Made by a program: the position numbers and the translations under genes. This document shows, in pieces, positions 17,759 through 23,956 of a stretch of DNA of 26,394 bases (position 1 is its first letter; the number at the start of each line of letters is the position of its first letter). Under the pieces are notes generated by a model. That model did not search any database, was not told the DNA's origin, and saw only the letters and a program-made list of their open reading frames with translations. The stretch spans positions 1 through 26,394 of IMG/VR virus record IMGVR_UViG_3300020196_000205, one strand, 5' to 3'. The DNA comes from a virus.

Positions 17759-18508
17759 ATGGCTTTGCCTATGAGTAATACACCGATTTATACTTTACGT
17801 GTACCCTCTACAAAACAAGAGTATAAATTTAGACCATTTTTAGTAAAGCAAGAAAAAGCATTACTAATCGCTTTTCAATCTGAAGATGAAAAGGTAATGG
17901 TGAATACATTAAAAGAAGTTATTAAAGAATGTGTTATTGGTATAGATGCATCTAAACTTTCTTTATTTGATATTGAATATATTTTTTGTCAAATAAGAGC
18001 AAAGGCAGTTGGTGAAACTGTTGAATTGATTGGAAGATGTGATAATGAAGAGTGTCAAAAAAAAGAAGAGAGTAAAAAAGTTATTATTGTAAATATAGCT
18101 GATGTAGAAGTTTTTACACCAGAAGGACACGAAAATAAAATACCTTTATTTGAAGATGTTGGTGTGATGATGAAATATCCATCACTTGACTTATTACTAA
18201 CATTAAAAGATATGAAAACAAGAACAGTTAAAGGTAAAGAAAAAGAAACTGAAACAAATAATTACTTTGATATAGTAGCACAATCTATAGAATACATATA
18301 CGATGGACAACAAATATTTTATACTAAAGATCAAACAAAAGAAGAAGTATTAAAATTTGTTGAAAATCTTACATCTGAACAATTTAAAAAATTGGTAAAC
18401 TTTTTTAATACAATGCCTAAATTGACTAAAGAAATAAAATGGAACTGTCCTGTATGTAATAAAGAACAAGTTAGAAAGATAGAGGGTTTAGCCAATTTTT
18501 TTTCGTAA
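17759..18508 (+). CDS. 26: gp26-like baseplate hub/tail assembly protein
   Basis: A 249-residue protein with the opening I associate with marine T4-like gp26: IYTLRVPSTKQEYKFRPFLV (residues 10-29), then KQEKALLIAFQSEDE. It has two Cys pairs, C94-x4-C99 and C230-x2-C233, that could form a zinc ribbon bridging middle and C terminus. In T4, gp26 helps hub assembly; here the gene stands directly before the probable tape measure, the usual place of a tail assembly chaperone. The last codons read through a run of eight T (18496-18503) just before the TAA, a likely -1 frameshift site into the next ORF; frameshifted product would be about 312 residues. It starts 4 bases after gp16 with GGAG as ribosome site. 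Confidence 0.78.
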   Translation: MALPMSNTPIYTLRVPSTKQEYKFRPFLVKQEKALLIAFQSEDEKVMVNTLKEVIKECVIGIDASKLSLFDIEYIFCQIRAKAVGETVELIGRCDNEECQKKEESKKVIIVNIADVEVFTPEGHENKIPLFEDVGVMMKYPSLDLLLTLKDMKTRTVKGKEKETETNNYFDIVAQSIEYIYDGQQIFYTKDQTKEEVLKFVENLTSEQFKKLVNFFNTMPKLTKEIKWNCPVCNKEQVRKIEGLANFFS

Positions 18509-18528
18509 TGCTCAGTCATGAGTCATTA
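18496..18528 (+). promoter_or_regulatory. Predicted -1 programmed frameshift site (slippery T run plus hairpin)
   Basis: In the gp26 frame the sequence reads AAT TTT TTT TCG TAA, so 18496-18502 is a canonical X XXY YYZ heptamer (T TTT TTT). A hairpin follows: TAATG (18506-18510) pairs with CATTA (18524-18528) and CTCA (18511-18514) with TGAG (18519-18522), with one bulged T and a GTCA loop. The downstream ORF is exactly in the -1 frame. The hairpin contains the zero-frame stop and the ATG of the short ORF. Confidence 0.65.
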
Positions 18529-18696
18529 GTTAATTTTTACAAAACTAATTTCGCATTAATGCAATATCATAAGTATTCACTGACCGAGCTTGAAAATCAA
18601 TTACCCTTTGAGCGTGAAATATATATTGAAATGCTAATCAAACATTTAAATGATGAAAAAGCAAAAGCAGAACAAAGAAGATTAAGTAGAAAGTAA
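18508..18696 (+). CDS. Short ORF, likely -1 frameshift extension of the gp26-like protein
   Basis: A 62-codon ORF whose ATG overlaps the gp26 stop by one base. It is helical and charged, with LENQLPFEREIYIEMLIKHL (about residues 28-47) and a Lys/Arg-rich C terminus. No ribosome site lies at a usable distance before the ATG, and the ATG is buried in a hairpin; the same frame is open upstream through the slippery T run. It therefore probably exists mainly as the C-terminal part of a gp26 fusion, like lambda G-GT. Independent translation by stop-start coupling (TAATG) cannot be excluded. It ends 6 bases before the tape-measure gene. Confidence 0.75.
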   Translation: MLSHESLVNFYKTNFALMQYHKYSLTELENQLPFEREIYIEMLIKHLNDEKAKAEQRRLSRK

Positions 18697-18702
18697 AAAA
18701 AT

Positions 18703-20457
18703 ATGGTAGTACAAGCATTCGGAGGACTCGTAGCAAGAACAGCAGCACAAGGTGCTGGTGCATCAGTAAGAACAGTTGGTGCTGGTAGTGCTGTGAGAGG
18801 TGCTACAAATATTTCATCAACAGTTAGTGGTGTAGCTGGAAGTACAGTTGGTCAGGGAAGAAGTGGAAAATCTTCTATACTTGATTCAAAAGGGAATCCA
18901 ATAATTACTCCAGCCAAAACAGGTGTCGCTCCTGCAGGTGGTGGAGCATCTTTAGAACAGAGTAGAGAAAGTAATGCTCTTCAAGATAGAATGATTAATT
19001 TACTTGAAGCAATTGAAGCTAATACTTCAGGTAAAGGACAAGATGTAGCTTCAACGAAACCTCAACAAACATTAATGGAAAGTGTAATGTCGACACTTGG
19101 TGGCATGATATCAGGAATAGGAGGATTGCTTACTGGGCTTGGAATTTTTAAGGGATTTAAAGATGCTGCAGCTGCAAAAGAAAGAGGAGAAAGTGAATTT
19201 GGTATATTTGCTGAATTTGTTAAAGGTACAATCAAAGGAATATTAAATATTCCATTCAACATAGTTGATAATATTTTAAATTTATTTGATATAGACATTC
19301 CTGATAATATGGGTGATTTAATTGTTGAGGGTGCAATAAAAATGGTTAAAGATCTTGCTGATTATATTAAAAATTTACCTGATCGTATTATGAAAGCAAT
19401 AACAGGTATGATTGAAAATATTGGAATACCAGAGTTTAAAATATTTGGAAAATCATTCGGTCCTTATTATCCTTTCCGTGGAGATGGAGAAGTAAAACAA
19501 GAAGATACACAAGGTCCACCTCAAACAACTACAACTAAAACAGTAATGCCTGAAGCTAAAAACAAAGAGGGCATATCAGACGATTTAAATATAAAAGAAT
19601 TTGGTCCTGATGCAAAAGTCACTGTATCAGGTGGAGAAACAAAAACATATAAAGCAAAACCTTTTAATAAAGAAGCTTATAAAGCAGCTGAAGAAAAACT
19701 GAAATATCAAGAACTTCAAGGAACAACATCATTTGTAAAAGATCCAGTCACAGGTGAAGGAGCAACAATAAAACAAACTTCAAAATCTATGACAAAGCAA
19801 CAAGCAATGGAATTTTTAGCCAACAATAGTGCAAGATACGGATCAATGATTGACCAAATTAATGAATATATTAGATTTGCTTTTCAAGATGGTAAACCAA
19901 TGCCAAATATTAATGAATTACCATTTATGAGACCAGGATCAATGCCACGAGCAAGCAAGGGAGAGGAAGAAAAACAAAAAATGTTTATAGATGCTGTTCA
20001 TACAGTATATCCTGAATTAATTCAAAAATTATATCAATCAAAAACAAAAGATGGTAAGTTCAATACTTCAGATTTACTTAGAGATTTAAATGATCCAGAA
20101 GGTCAGGCAGATTTGCAAAAAGCTGGAGCAGGTTATACAGAAGCAGATAAAAGTACAGTTGCTCTTGATTCTTTTAATCCAATATTTAATGAGGTAAAGG
20201 GTGTAGGATTAAATGCAAGAATAAAAAACAGAGAATTAGAAAAAGCAAACGAATCTCAGAGTGGAAATGCTGTAATGAATAGTTCTGCTGCTGCCGAAGC
20301 TGCAAAATCTAAAGAGTCGAGTAATGTTGTAATCAATGCTCCATCTTCAACTGTAAATGCACCAAAATCATCGAATATGGTAATGCCAGAAAATATAAGA
20401 AATAATGAAACGAGTATGTCTCGATATATAGATAGTCTGAGTGGTGTAAATATTTAA
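18703..20457 (+). CDS. Probable tape-measure protein (gp29-like)
   Basis: A 584-residue protein, almost the length of T4 gp29 (590 aa), immediately after the chaperone-like pair. The N terminus is Gly/Ala/Ser/Thr-rich, residues 120-175 are hydrophobic and Gly-rich (MISGIGGLLTGLGIF), and 175-245 form amphipathic helices with hydrophobic runs (GILNIPFNIVDNILNLFDID), as in tape measures that insert into the membrane. The rest is charged and helical (330-520). The C terminus has a VVINAPSSTVNAPKSSNMV-type repeat and ends in MSRYIDSLSGVN. No enzymatic motif is visible. The assignment is from order and composition, and a different internal tail protein is possible. Arginine is mostly AGA, as in the other virion genes. 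Confidence 0.6.
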   Translation: MVVQAFGGLVARTAAQGAGASVRTVGAGSAVRGATNISSTVSGVAGSTVGQGRSGKSSILDSKGNPIITPAKTGVAPAGGGASLEQSRESNALQDRMINLLEAIEANTSGKGQDVASTKPQQTLMESVMSTLGGMISGIGGLLTGLGIFKGFKDAAAAKERGESEFGIFAEFVKGTIKGILNIPFNIVDNILNLFDIDIPDNMGDLIVEGAIKMVKDLADYIKNLPDRIMKAITGMIENIGIPEFKIFGKSFGPYYPFRGDGEVKQEDTQGPPQTTTTKTVMPEAKNKEGISDDLNIKEFGPDAKVTVSGGETKTYKAKPFNKEAYKAAEEKLKYQELQGTTSFVKDPVTGEGATIKQTSKSMTKQQAMEFLANNSARYGSMIDQINEYIRFAFQDGKPMPNINELPFMRPGSMPRASKGEEEKQKMFIDAVHTVYPELIQKLYQSKTKDGKFNTSDLLRDLNDPEGQADLQKAGAGYTEADKSTVALDSFNPIFNEVKGVGLNARIKNRELEKANESQSGNAVMNSSAAAEAAKSKESSNVVINAPSSTVNAPKSSNMVMPENIRNNETSMSRYIDSLSGVNI

Positions 20458-20458
20458 T

Positions 20459-21097
20459 ATGATGTCATCCTTTAAATCTTTTGCGGGTACTGCAAATGAA
20501 TATAAAGATGGTTGGCTAACTGTCTTTGATATTGATGATACACTCTTTTCAACCACTGCAAAAATCCGAGTACGAAATTCAATCACAAATGAAACAATTA
20601 AATCGCTAACTGCATCAGAGTTTAATTCTTATCATCTCGGACCCAATGAAAAATTTGATTTTACCGAATTTAAAGATGCTGAGAAGTTCTATAAAGAATC
20701 TACACCAATCGGACGAATGATGCGTCGAGCAAAGTTAATTCTCGCATCGGCAAAGAAATACCCAAATTCAAGAGTGATTATTCTTACCGCAAGAACTGAT
20801 TTCGACAGTAAGAGTATTTTTTTAAAGACTTTTCGTAAATTTGGATTTGATATTGATAACGTAAGAGTTGAACGTGCAGGGAATATTACAGATTTGACAA
20901 ATGGTGCTGCTCGAAAGGCGATGGTTCTTCGAAAGTATCTCAATACAAAGTCTTTTTCTCGAGTGAGATTTTTTGATGATGATCGGAATAATCTAATTGC
21001 TTTTTTGAGATTGAGTCGAGAATTTCCGACAATTTCTTTTGAAGCTTATAAGGTAAATGGATCTACAGGAGAGATCCGAAGTTTTAGAAGTATTTAA
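20459..21097 (+). CDS. HAD-superfamily phosphatase, polynucleotide 3'-phosphatase-like
   Basis: A 212-residue protein with all HAD motifs: I, DIDDT (D24, D26, T28); II, IILTAR (T110); III, K153 in an ARKAMVLRKYL helix; IV, FFDDDRNN (D173-D175). The short cap and the spacing resemble the phosphatase half of T4 polynucleotide kinase, without a kinase P-loop. Possible roles are 3'-phosphate removal from nicked DNA or RNA, or nucleotide dephosphorylation; substrate cannot be read from sequence. It starts 1 base after the tape-measure stop and is the last gene before the convergent terminator. By hand count 9 of its 19 Arg codons are CGA, against 2 of 18 in the tape measure, so it has the codon style of the right-hand genes. 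Confidence 0.8.
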   Translation: MMSSFKSFAGTANEYKDGWLTVFDIDDTLFSTTAKIRVRNSITNETIKSLTASEFNSYHLGPNEKFDFTEFKDAEKFYKESTPIGRMMRRAKLILASAKKYPNSRVIILTARTDFDSKSIFLKTFRKFGFDIDNVRVERAGNITDLTNGAARKAMVLRKYLNTKSFSRVRFFDDDRNNLIAFLRLSREFPTISFEAYKVNGSTGEIRSFRSI

Positions 21098-21112
21098 TCT
21101 TAATCATAAACC

Positions 21113-21160
21113 CAACAGGGCTATTTTATACTCACACTTCTTGCAAGTCAAGCCCTGTTG
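21113..21160. terminator. Probable bidirectional terminator between convergent blocks
   Basis: CAACAGGGCT (21113-21122) and AGCCCTGTTG (21151-21160) form a perfect 10-bp stem around a 28-base loop that itself holds the palindrome CTTGCAAG (21140-21147). It lies between the 3' ends of the HAD gene (plus) and the 88-residue gene (minus). A TAATTTATTT stretch follows on the plus side and GGGTTTATG on the minus side. The loop is long for a standard intrinsic terminator, so a cruciform or RNA-processing role is an alternative. Confidence 0.5.
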
Positions 21161-21176
21161 TAATTTATTTGATTTC

Positions 21177-21443
21177 TTATTTTATAATTGATATACTTGA
21201 ACGTTTTTCCAACCATACCTTAAATAAAGTATCGATTACCAACTCATGCGAGGTTGGCTCAAATAACTTCAGTATTGTTGTCTTTCCGATCTCTCGATCA
21301 AAAGCTTCTCGAAGAATAGTTCGAGTCGTTTCTTCACGTTTCATTGACTTATAAAGAAACAATGTAAGAATTACAATTGCAATCATTAATGCAATACTCA
21401 ATCCAACTGCAATTGGAGATTCTTTTTTATTATTCAAGATCAT
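21177..21443 (-). CDS. Small single-pass membrane protein of unknown function
   Basis: An 88-residue protein with one strong membrane segment at about residues 11-30 (AVGLSIALMIAIVILTLFLY), a short positively charged N terminus (NNKKES) and a charged helical C-terminal domain (KREETTRTILREAFDREIG). By the positive-inside rule the charge pattern is ambiguous. The ATG at 21443 overlaps the end of gp32 by 14 bases, so it is expressed with gp32 and may be translationally coupled. I do not recognise a family. A role at the membrane in replication or host takeover would be a guess. Confidence 0.7.
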   Translation of the reverse strand: MILNNKKESPIAVGLSIALMIAIVILTLFLYKSMKREETTRTILREAFDREIGKTTILKLFEPTSHELVIDTLFKVWLEKRSSISIIK

Positions 21444-22320
21444 TTGCTATTCCCTGAAAATAACCTAATATATCCTCTTCTTCTTTTCGAATTGAAGATT
21501 TACCATTTGATTTAGGTGTATTTGAGATCGTAGTTTTTTCTGCAGTTGTATTCATTCCCACTGATTCAAGAACTTCTGAGAGTCTTGCACTCAATGTTTC
21601 ATAGCTTTTAAATTGATTCTCTGCTACAAAGGGAGCAAGAGTGTAAGCTTTTGAAAGAATTTCTGTCATTCTTTTCTCATCACTATTCGCAAGAACTGTT
21701 GGCTCAAGAAAAGATGATTGATCGTAGTTTGCAAAACCATCAACCTTTCGCATTCTTAAACGAAAATCTGCACCAGTAAATGCATCGAATATATTAATCG
21801 GTTTCTCATCAGCAAAACTTGGTTTCGCTTTCTCCATAATCTTATCAAAGATCTTTCGACCGAATTTAAACAATCTAATTGTTCCTTCATTCGCTGGATT
21901 CTTCGGATCACTAATAATGTAAACATTCGAAATATAGTGAAGTCTTCGCTTTTGCTTTCGAGCGATTTCACGATTCGCTTCAAGATTCGAAGCCCATAAT
22001 TTACTGTTTAATTCTGAGACAGGATCTTTTTTTCCTAACGTTGTAAGACTATTCTCAATATACCACTTACCTGTTGGTCCTTGAAAACCATGACTGAATA
22101 ATCTTACCCATGGAAGTTCATCGGAAGTTGTACGTGGTAGGAATCGAATGACTGCGGTTGCGTTGCCCATTTTATCTGGCTCAAGTTTCCAAAAACGAGT
22201 GTCTTCGGAAGAGTCTTTCTCAGAGGATGAAGTACCCTTTGAGATTCTTTCATATTCACCTGTAATCTTTGTAAATTCTGAATTACTCGAATTACGAAGT
22301 GCATTGATATCTATATTCAT
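21430..22320 (-). CDS. 32: Single-stranded DNA-binding protein gp32
   Basis: A 296-residue gp32 (T4: 301). The core matches closely: FWKLEPDKMGNATAVIRFLP (residues 43-62; T4 WKLKLDNAGNGQAVIRFLP), SHGFQ and GKWYIEN (76-90), RRLHYISNVYIISDPKNPAN (125-144) and FKFGRKIFDKI. The T4 zinc ligand His64 has its counterpart (H77), but the three Cys ligands are replaced: the stretch after GKWYIEN reads SLTTLGKKDPVSE. The N terminus would carry the cooperative LAST-like function, and the C terminus is acidic (EEEDILGYFQGIANDLE), as needed to contact replication proteins. Strong GGAG ribosome site, own sigma70-type promoter and a repeat-bearing leader precede it. Confidence 0.95.
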   Translation of the reverse strand: MNIDINALRNSSNSEFTKITGEYERISKGTSSSEKDSSEDTRFWKLEPDKMGNATAVIRFLPRTTSDELPWVRLFSHGFQGPTGKWYIENSLTTLGKKDPVSELNSKLWASNLEANREIARKQKRRLHYISNVYIISDPKNPANEGTIRLFKFGRKIFDKIMEKAKPSFADEKPINIFDAFTGADFRLRMRKVDGFANYDQSSFLEPTVLANSDEKRMTEILSKAYTLAPFVAENQFKSYETLSARLSEVLESVGMNTTAEKTTISNTPKSNGKSSIRKEEEDILGYFQGIANDLE

Positions 22321-22334
22321 ATTATACTCCTTTT

Positions 22335-22361
22335 TTATATGCGTTATATGCGTTATATGTG
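22335..22361 (-). repeat. Three tandem 9-bp repeats in the gp32 leader
   Basis: TTATATGCG occurs at 22335-22343 and 22344-22352, and TTATATGTG at 22353-22361. On the gp32 mRNA this reads CACATATAA CGCATATAA CGCATATAA, beginning about at the predicted transcription start and ending a few bases before the AAAAAAGGAG ribosome site. T4 gp32 represses its own translation by binding an AU-rich leader after nucleating at a pseudoknot, so these unstructured AU-rich repeats are a candidate equivalent. Confidence 0.6.
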
Positions 22362-22365
22362 TTCT

Positions 22366-22394
22366 ATTATATACTAAAAATACTTGGATGTAAA
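22366..22394 (-). promoter_or_regulatory. Sigma70-type promoter for gp32
   Basis: Minus strand TTTACA (22394-22389), 17-base spacer, TATAAT (22371-22366). Predicted start near 22359 gives a leader of about 39 bases. The -10 lies in TAGTATATAATA, the same 12-mer as in the promoter before the gp33-like gene. Confidence 0.7.
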
Positions 22395-22427
22395 GGGCAA
22401 CCTCTCACAGTCTCGTATAGATCGCCC
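22395..22427 (-). terminator. Hairpin after the small exported protein, possible weak terminator
   Basis: On the minus strand GGGCGATC (22427-22420) can pair with GGTTGCCC (22402-22395) in an 8-bp stem with two G-U pairs and a 17-base loop, followed by TTTA. It lies between the 59-residue gene and the gp32 promoter and directly abuts the -35 box. The T tract is short, so termination would be partial. Confidence 0.4.
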
Positions 22428-22440
22428 AATACATTAAAGA

Positions 22441-22620
22441 TTACTTTTTCTTTTCTTCTTTCTTTGGCTCTGGACATTTGATTACTTTACCATCTTTGTC
22501 CTTACATTCTTTTACAACAGCTGGTTTATCAGCTTTTGGTGCTTCTTTCTTTTCTGATGCGATTGCGCCAGAGAAAGTGAAGAGAATGGCCATTAAAAAA
22601 ACTAATATATTTTTCATCAT
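22441..22620 (-). CDS. Small exported lysine-rich protein
   Basis: 59 residues starting MMKNILVFLMAILFTFSGAI: a short basic start, a hydrophobic core and an AIA-S cleavage site near residue 22 form a classic Sec signal peptide. The mature part is about 37 residues, very rich in Lys, Glu and Pro, with two Cys 10 apart (ECKDKDGKVIKC) and a KKEEKKK tail, so it should be periplasmic with a possible disulfide. I chose the ATG at 22620 because the AAGGAGG site is then 8 bases away; an ATG at 22626 would be only 2 bases from it. It lies between gp33 and gp32, where T4 has helicase loader gene 59. Family unknown; exclusion or envelope modification is a guess. Confidence 0.75.
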   Translation of the reverse strand: MMKNILVFLMAILFTFSGAIASEKKEAPKADKPAVVKECKDKDGKVIKCPEPKKEEKKK

Positions 22621-22651
22621 AGACATTACCTCCTTATAAGGTTATAATGAT

Positions 22652-22678
22652 ACGTTTTTAGATTACCGATAAAAACGT
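22652..22678. repeat. 9-bp inverted repeat upstream of the exported-protein gene
   Basis: ACGTTTTTA (22652-22660) and TAAAAACGT (22670-22678) are perfect inverted copies separated by 9 bases, 32 bases upstream of the start at 22620. A second, weaker repeat (TTTTTGAAA 22699-22707 with TTTCAAAAA 22721-22729) lies between it and the gp33 stop. Either could end gp33 transcription, or the first could be a regulator site; a -10-like TATAAC lies between the repeat and the gene. Confidence 0.4.
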
Positions 22679-22741
22679 TCAAAAATCGGATTTGCTCTTT
22701 TTTGAAAAGGGTTTAATCTCTTTCAAAAAGTTCGTAAATAT

Positions 22742-23308
22742 TTATTCTAGTGGAAGAGTCGCGAGTTTCGAATCACCTTTTAATAATCTTCGAGATCTTG
22801 CAATTGCTTCAAGCTTGGATCGAATACTGTCAGTCAACGAAGATCGAATCTCTTCGAAAGTTAATGATCGTTCTTCACAAAGTTCAAGAATTGCTTCAAT
22901 ATATGTATAAGAGTCATTCTTCTTTGAGAGGACTCGTTTTTCGATCTCTCTTACGATTTCATTCGGAAGCCCAGAAAGAGTCGGAAGTTTCTCTTTTGTA
23001 TTCTCGTATGATATCCACATTAAACAATCTTCAATTCTTTCATAAGATGCGAAGAAGTCATAATAAAGTTTCCAAAGAGGATTGGATCGACTCTTATTCC
23101 GATTCTCATGTAATGCAGTACTCAATGCACCCTCTGATACATTCAGAAAGTTTGAGAACCATCGTTCTAATGAACGTTTCTTTAAATTCAAATAACCAAC
23201 AATCTCTTGTTTTCGGAGGATTGAAAGTCTCTTATAATTCAGACTCTCAATATTCGTTAGAGATCGATTCAATCTTTCGTAGTTCTCTTTATTCCAATTA
23301 TAACGCAT
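22742..23308 (-). CDS. 33: gp33-like late transcription coactivator with N-terminal extension
   Basis: A 188-residue protein whose C-terminal third resembles T4 gp33 (112 aa): EIEKRVLSKKNDSYTYIEAI (121-140; T4 IIEKMVEEFGMSYLEAT), ELCEERSL (T4 FLEENSI), SIRSKLEAIARSRRLL (161-176; T4 GIIEKIQSEAIDENLL), and a short hydrophobic-acidic tail ATLPLE where T4 ends in the clamp-binding LDFLL. gp33 bridges RNA polymerase and the sliding clamp at late promoters. Residues 1-110 are an extra basic, helical, aromatic-rich domain absent from T4 gp33. Position upstream of gp32 matches T4. The predicted promoter leaves only about 4 bases of leader and no ribosome site is seen; an internal ATG at residue 97 (23020) is an alternative start that would give a 92-residue, normal-sized gp33. 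Confidence 0.65.
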   Translation of the reverse strand: MRYNWNKENYERLNRSLTNIESLNYKRLSILRKQEIVGYLNLKKRSLERWFSNFLNVSEGALSTALHENRNKSRSNPLWKLYYDFFASYERIEDCLMWISYENTKEKLPTLSGLPNEIVREIEKRVLSKKNDSYTYIEAILELCEERSLTFEEIRSSLTDSIRSKLEAIARSRRLLKGDSKLATLPLE

Positions 23309-23318
23309 AATGTAAGAT

Positions 23319-23347
23319 ATTATATACTATTTACGATTAAAAGTCAA
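23319..23347 (-). promoter_or_regulatory. Sigma70-type promoter for the gp33-like gene
   Basis: Minus strand TTGACT (23347-23342), 17-base spacer, TATAAT (23324-23319) inside TAGTATATAATA. The -35 overlaps the last codons of the upstream gene. The predicted start (about 23312) leaves a leader of only about 4 bases before the ATG at 23308. Confidence 0.65.
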
Positions 23348-23631
23348 TCCTTTTTTAATGGTGTATAAGGAAGCCCAAATCCAGCACTCAAAGGTTGGCT
23401 ATAAGTAGTTTCCAATTCTTTTTGAGTCACATTCCATGGTACAATTCTCGTTGCCCAGACTCCTGGAACAATCTGAAAACGATGCATTCGAATAATCTTT
23501 GCTTCGATTAAATCATCGATTAGATGCATGCAAATTCTTGCTTTCTCTTGAACACTACAATAAGAGCCATATAACCATCCAGCCCCAATTCCAGCTAATA
23601 CAAAGAATCCCCAAACTTCAAATGGTAGCAT
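23344..23631 (-). CDS. Small protein with N-terminal membrane segment, unknown function
   Basis: 95 residues. An N-terminal hydrophobic Gly-rich segment (residues 5-24, EVWGFFVLAGIGAGWLYGSY) looks like a signal anchor; it is followed by a helical CSVQEKARICMHLIDDLIEA stretch and a mixed C terminus ending in two Lys and an Asp. Three Cys. The start at 23631 abuts the stop of the next gene upstream (23632), so the two are coupled. No family recognised. The 3' end overlaps the -35 box of the gp33 promoter. Confidence 0.65.
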   Translation of the reverse strand: MLPFEVWGFFVLAGIGAGWLYGSYCSVQEKARICMHLIDDLIEAKIIRMHRFQIVPGVWATRIVPWNVTQKELETTYSQPLSAGFGLPYTPLKKD

Positions 23632-23937
23632 TTAATTTCTCCTCATTTTTGAGATCTCAATCGCCTGCTCTTCATTAAGAATTGGAATCGCATTACTCTT
23701 ATGCATTGTCGCAATTCCTTTAATGAGTGAGCCTGTATAGGTATTCGACGAAGATCGATTTGTTGGTCCATTAATATTATGCGATGAATTATATGGGACT
23801 TCACGAGACACTTTCAATTCATAATTCGGTCTCGAGTTCGGATCGATATTAAAAGATTTATCTAATCCTTGAGATTGAAGCCAAGACTTATGTTCGGCTC
23901 TTAAATCTCTTAATCTTTTACGTCTCGCATTATCCAT
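23632..23937 (-). CDS. Conserved small phage protein with basic N terminus
   Basis: 101 residues. The start is strongly basic and helical (ARRKRLRDLRAEHKSWLQSQ), the middle is Ser/Asn-rich and probably disordered, and the C terminus, LIKGIATMHKSNAIPILNEE followed by QAIEISKMRR (about residues 72-100), is a motif I recall as recurrent in small hypothetical proteins of marine T4-like phages. Function is not known to me; the basic ends suggest nucleic acid or ribonucleoprotein binding, which is inference. It follows the 91-residue gene by 19 bases. Confidence 0.72.
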   Translation of the reverse strand: MDNARRKRLRDLRAEHKSWLQSQGLDKSFNIDPNSRPNYELKVSREVPYNSSHNINGPTNRSSSNTYTGSLIKGIATMHKSNAIPILNEEQAIEISKMRRN

Positions 23938-23956
23938 AATTTATGAATATAGTATC

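Noticed and set aside
22335-22361. Repeat cluster as a CRISPR or phase-variation array
   Set aside because: Units are 9 bp, directly adjacent with no spacers, and lie in an untranslated leader.
22750-23310. Plus-strand open frame of 186 codons across the gp33-like gene
   Set aside because: It is antisense to a gene with a recognisable gp33 C terminus and its own promoter; the product is low-complexity Ser/Leu-rich and it has no ribosome site.
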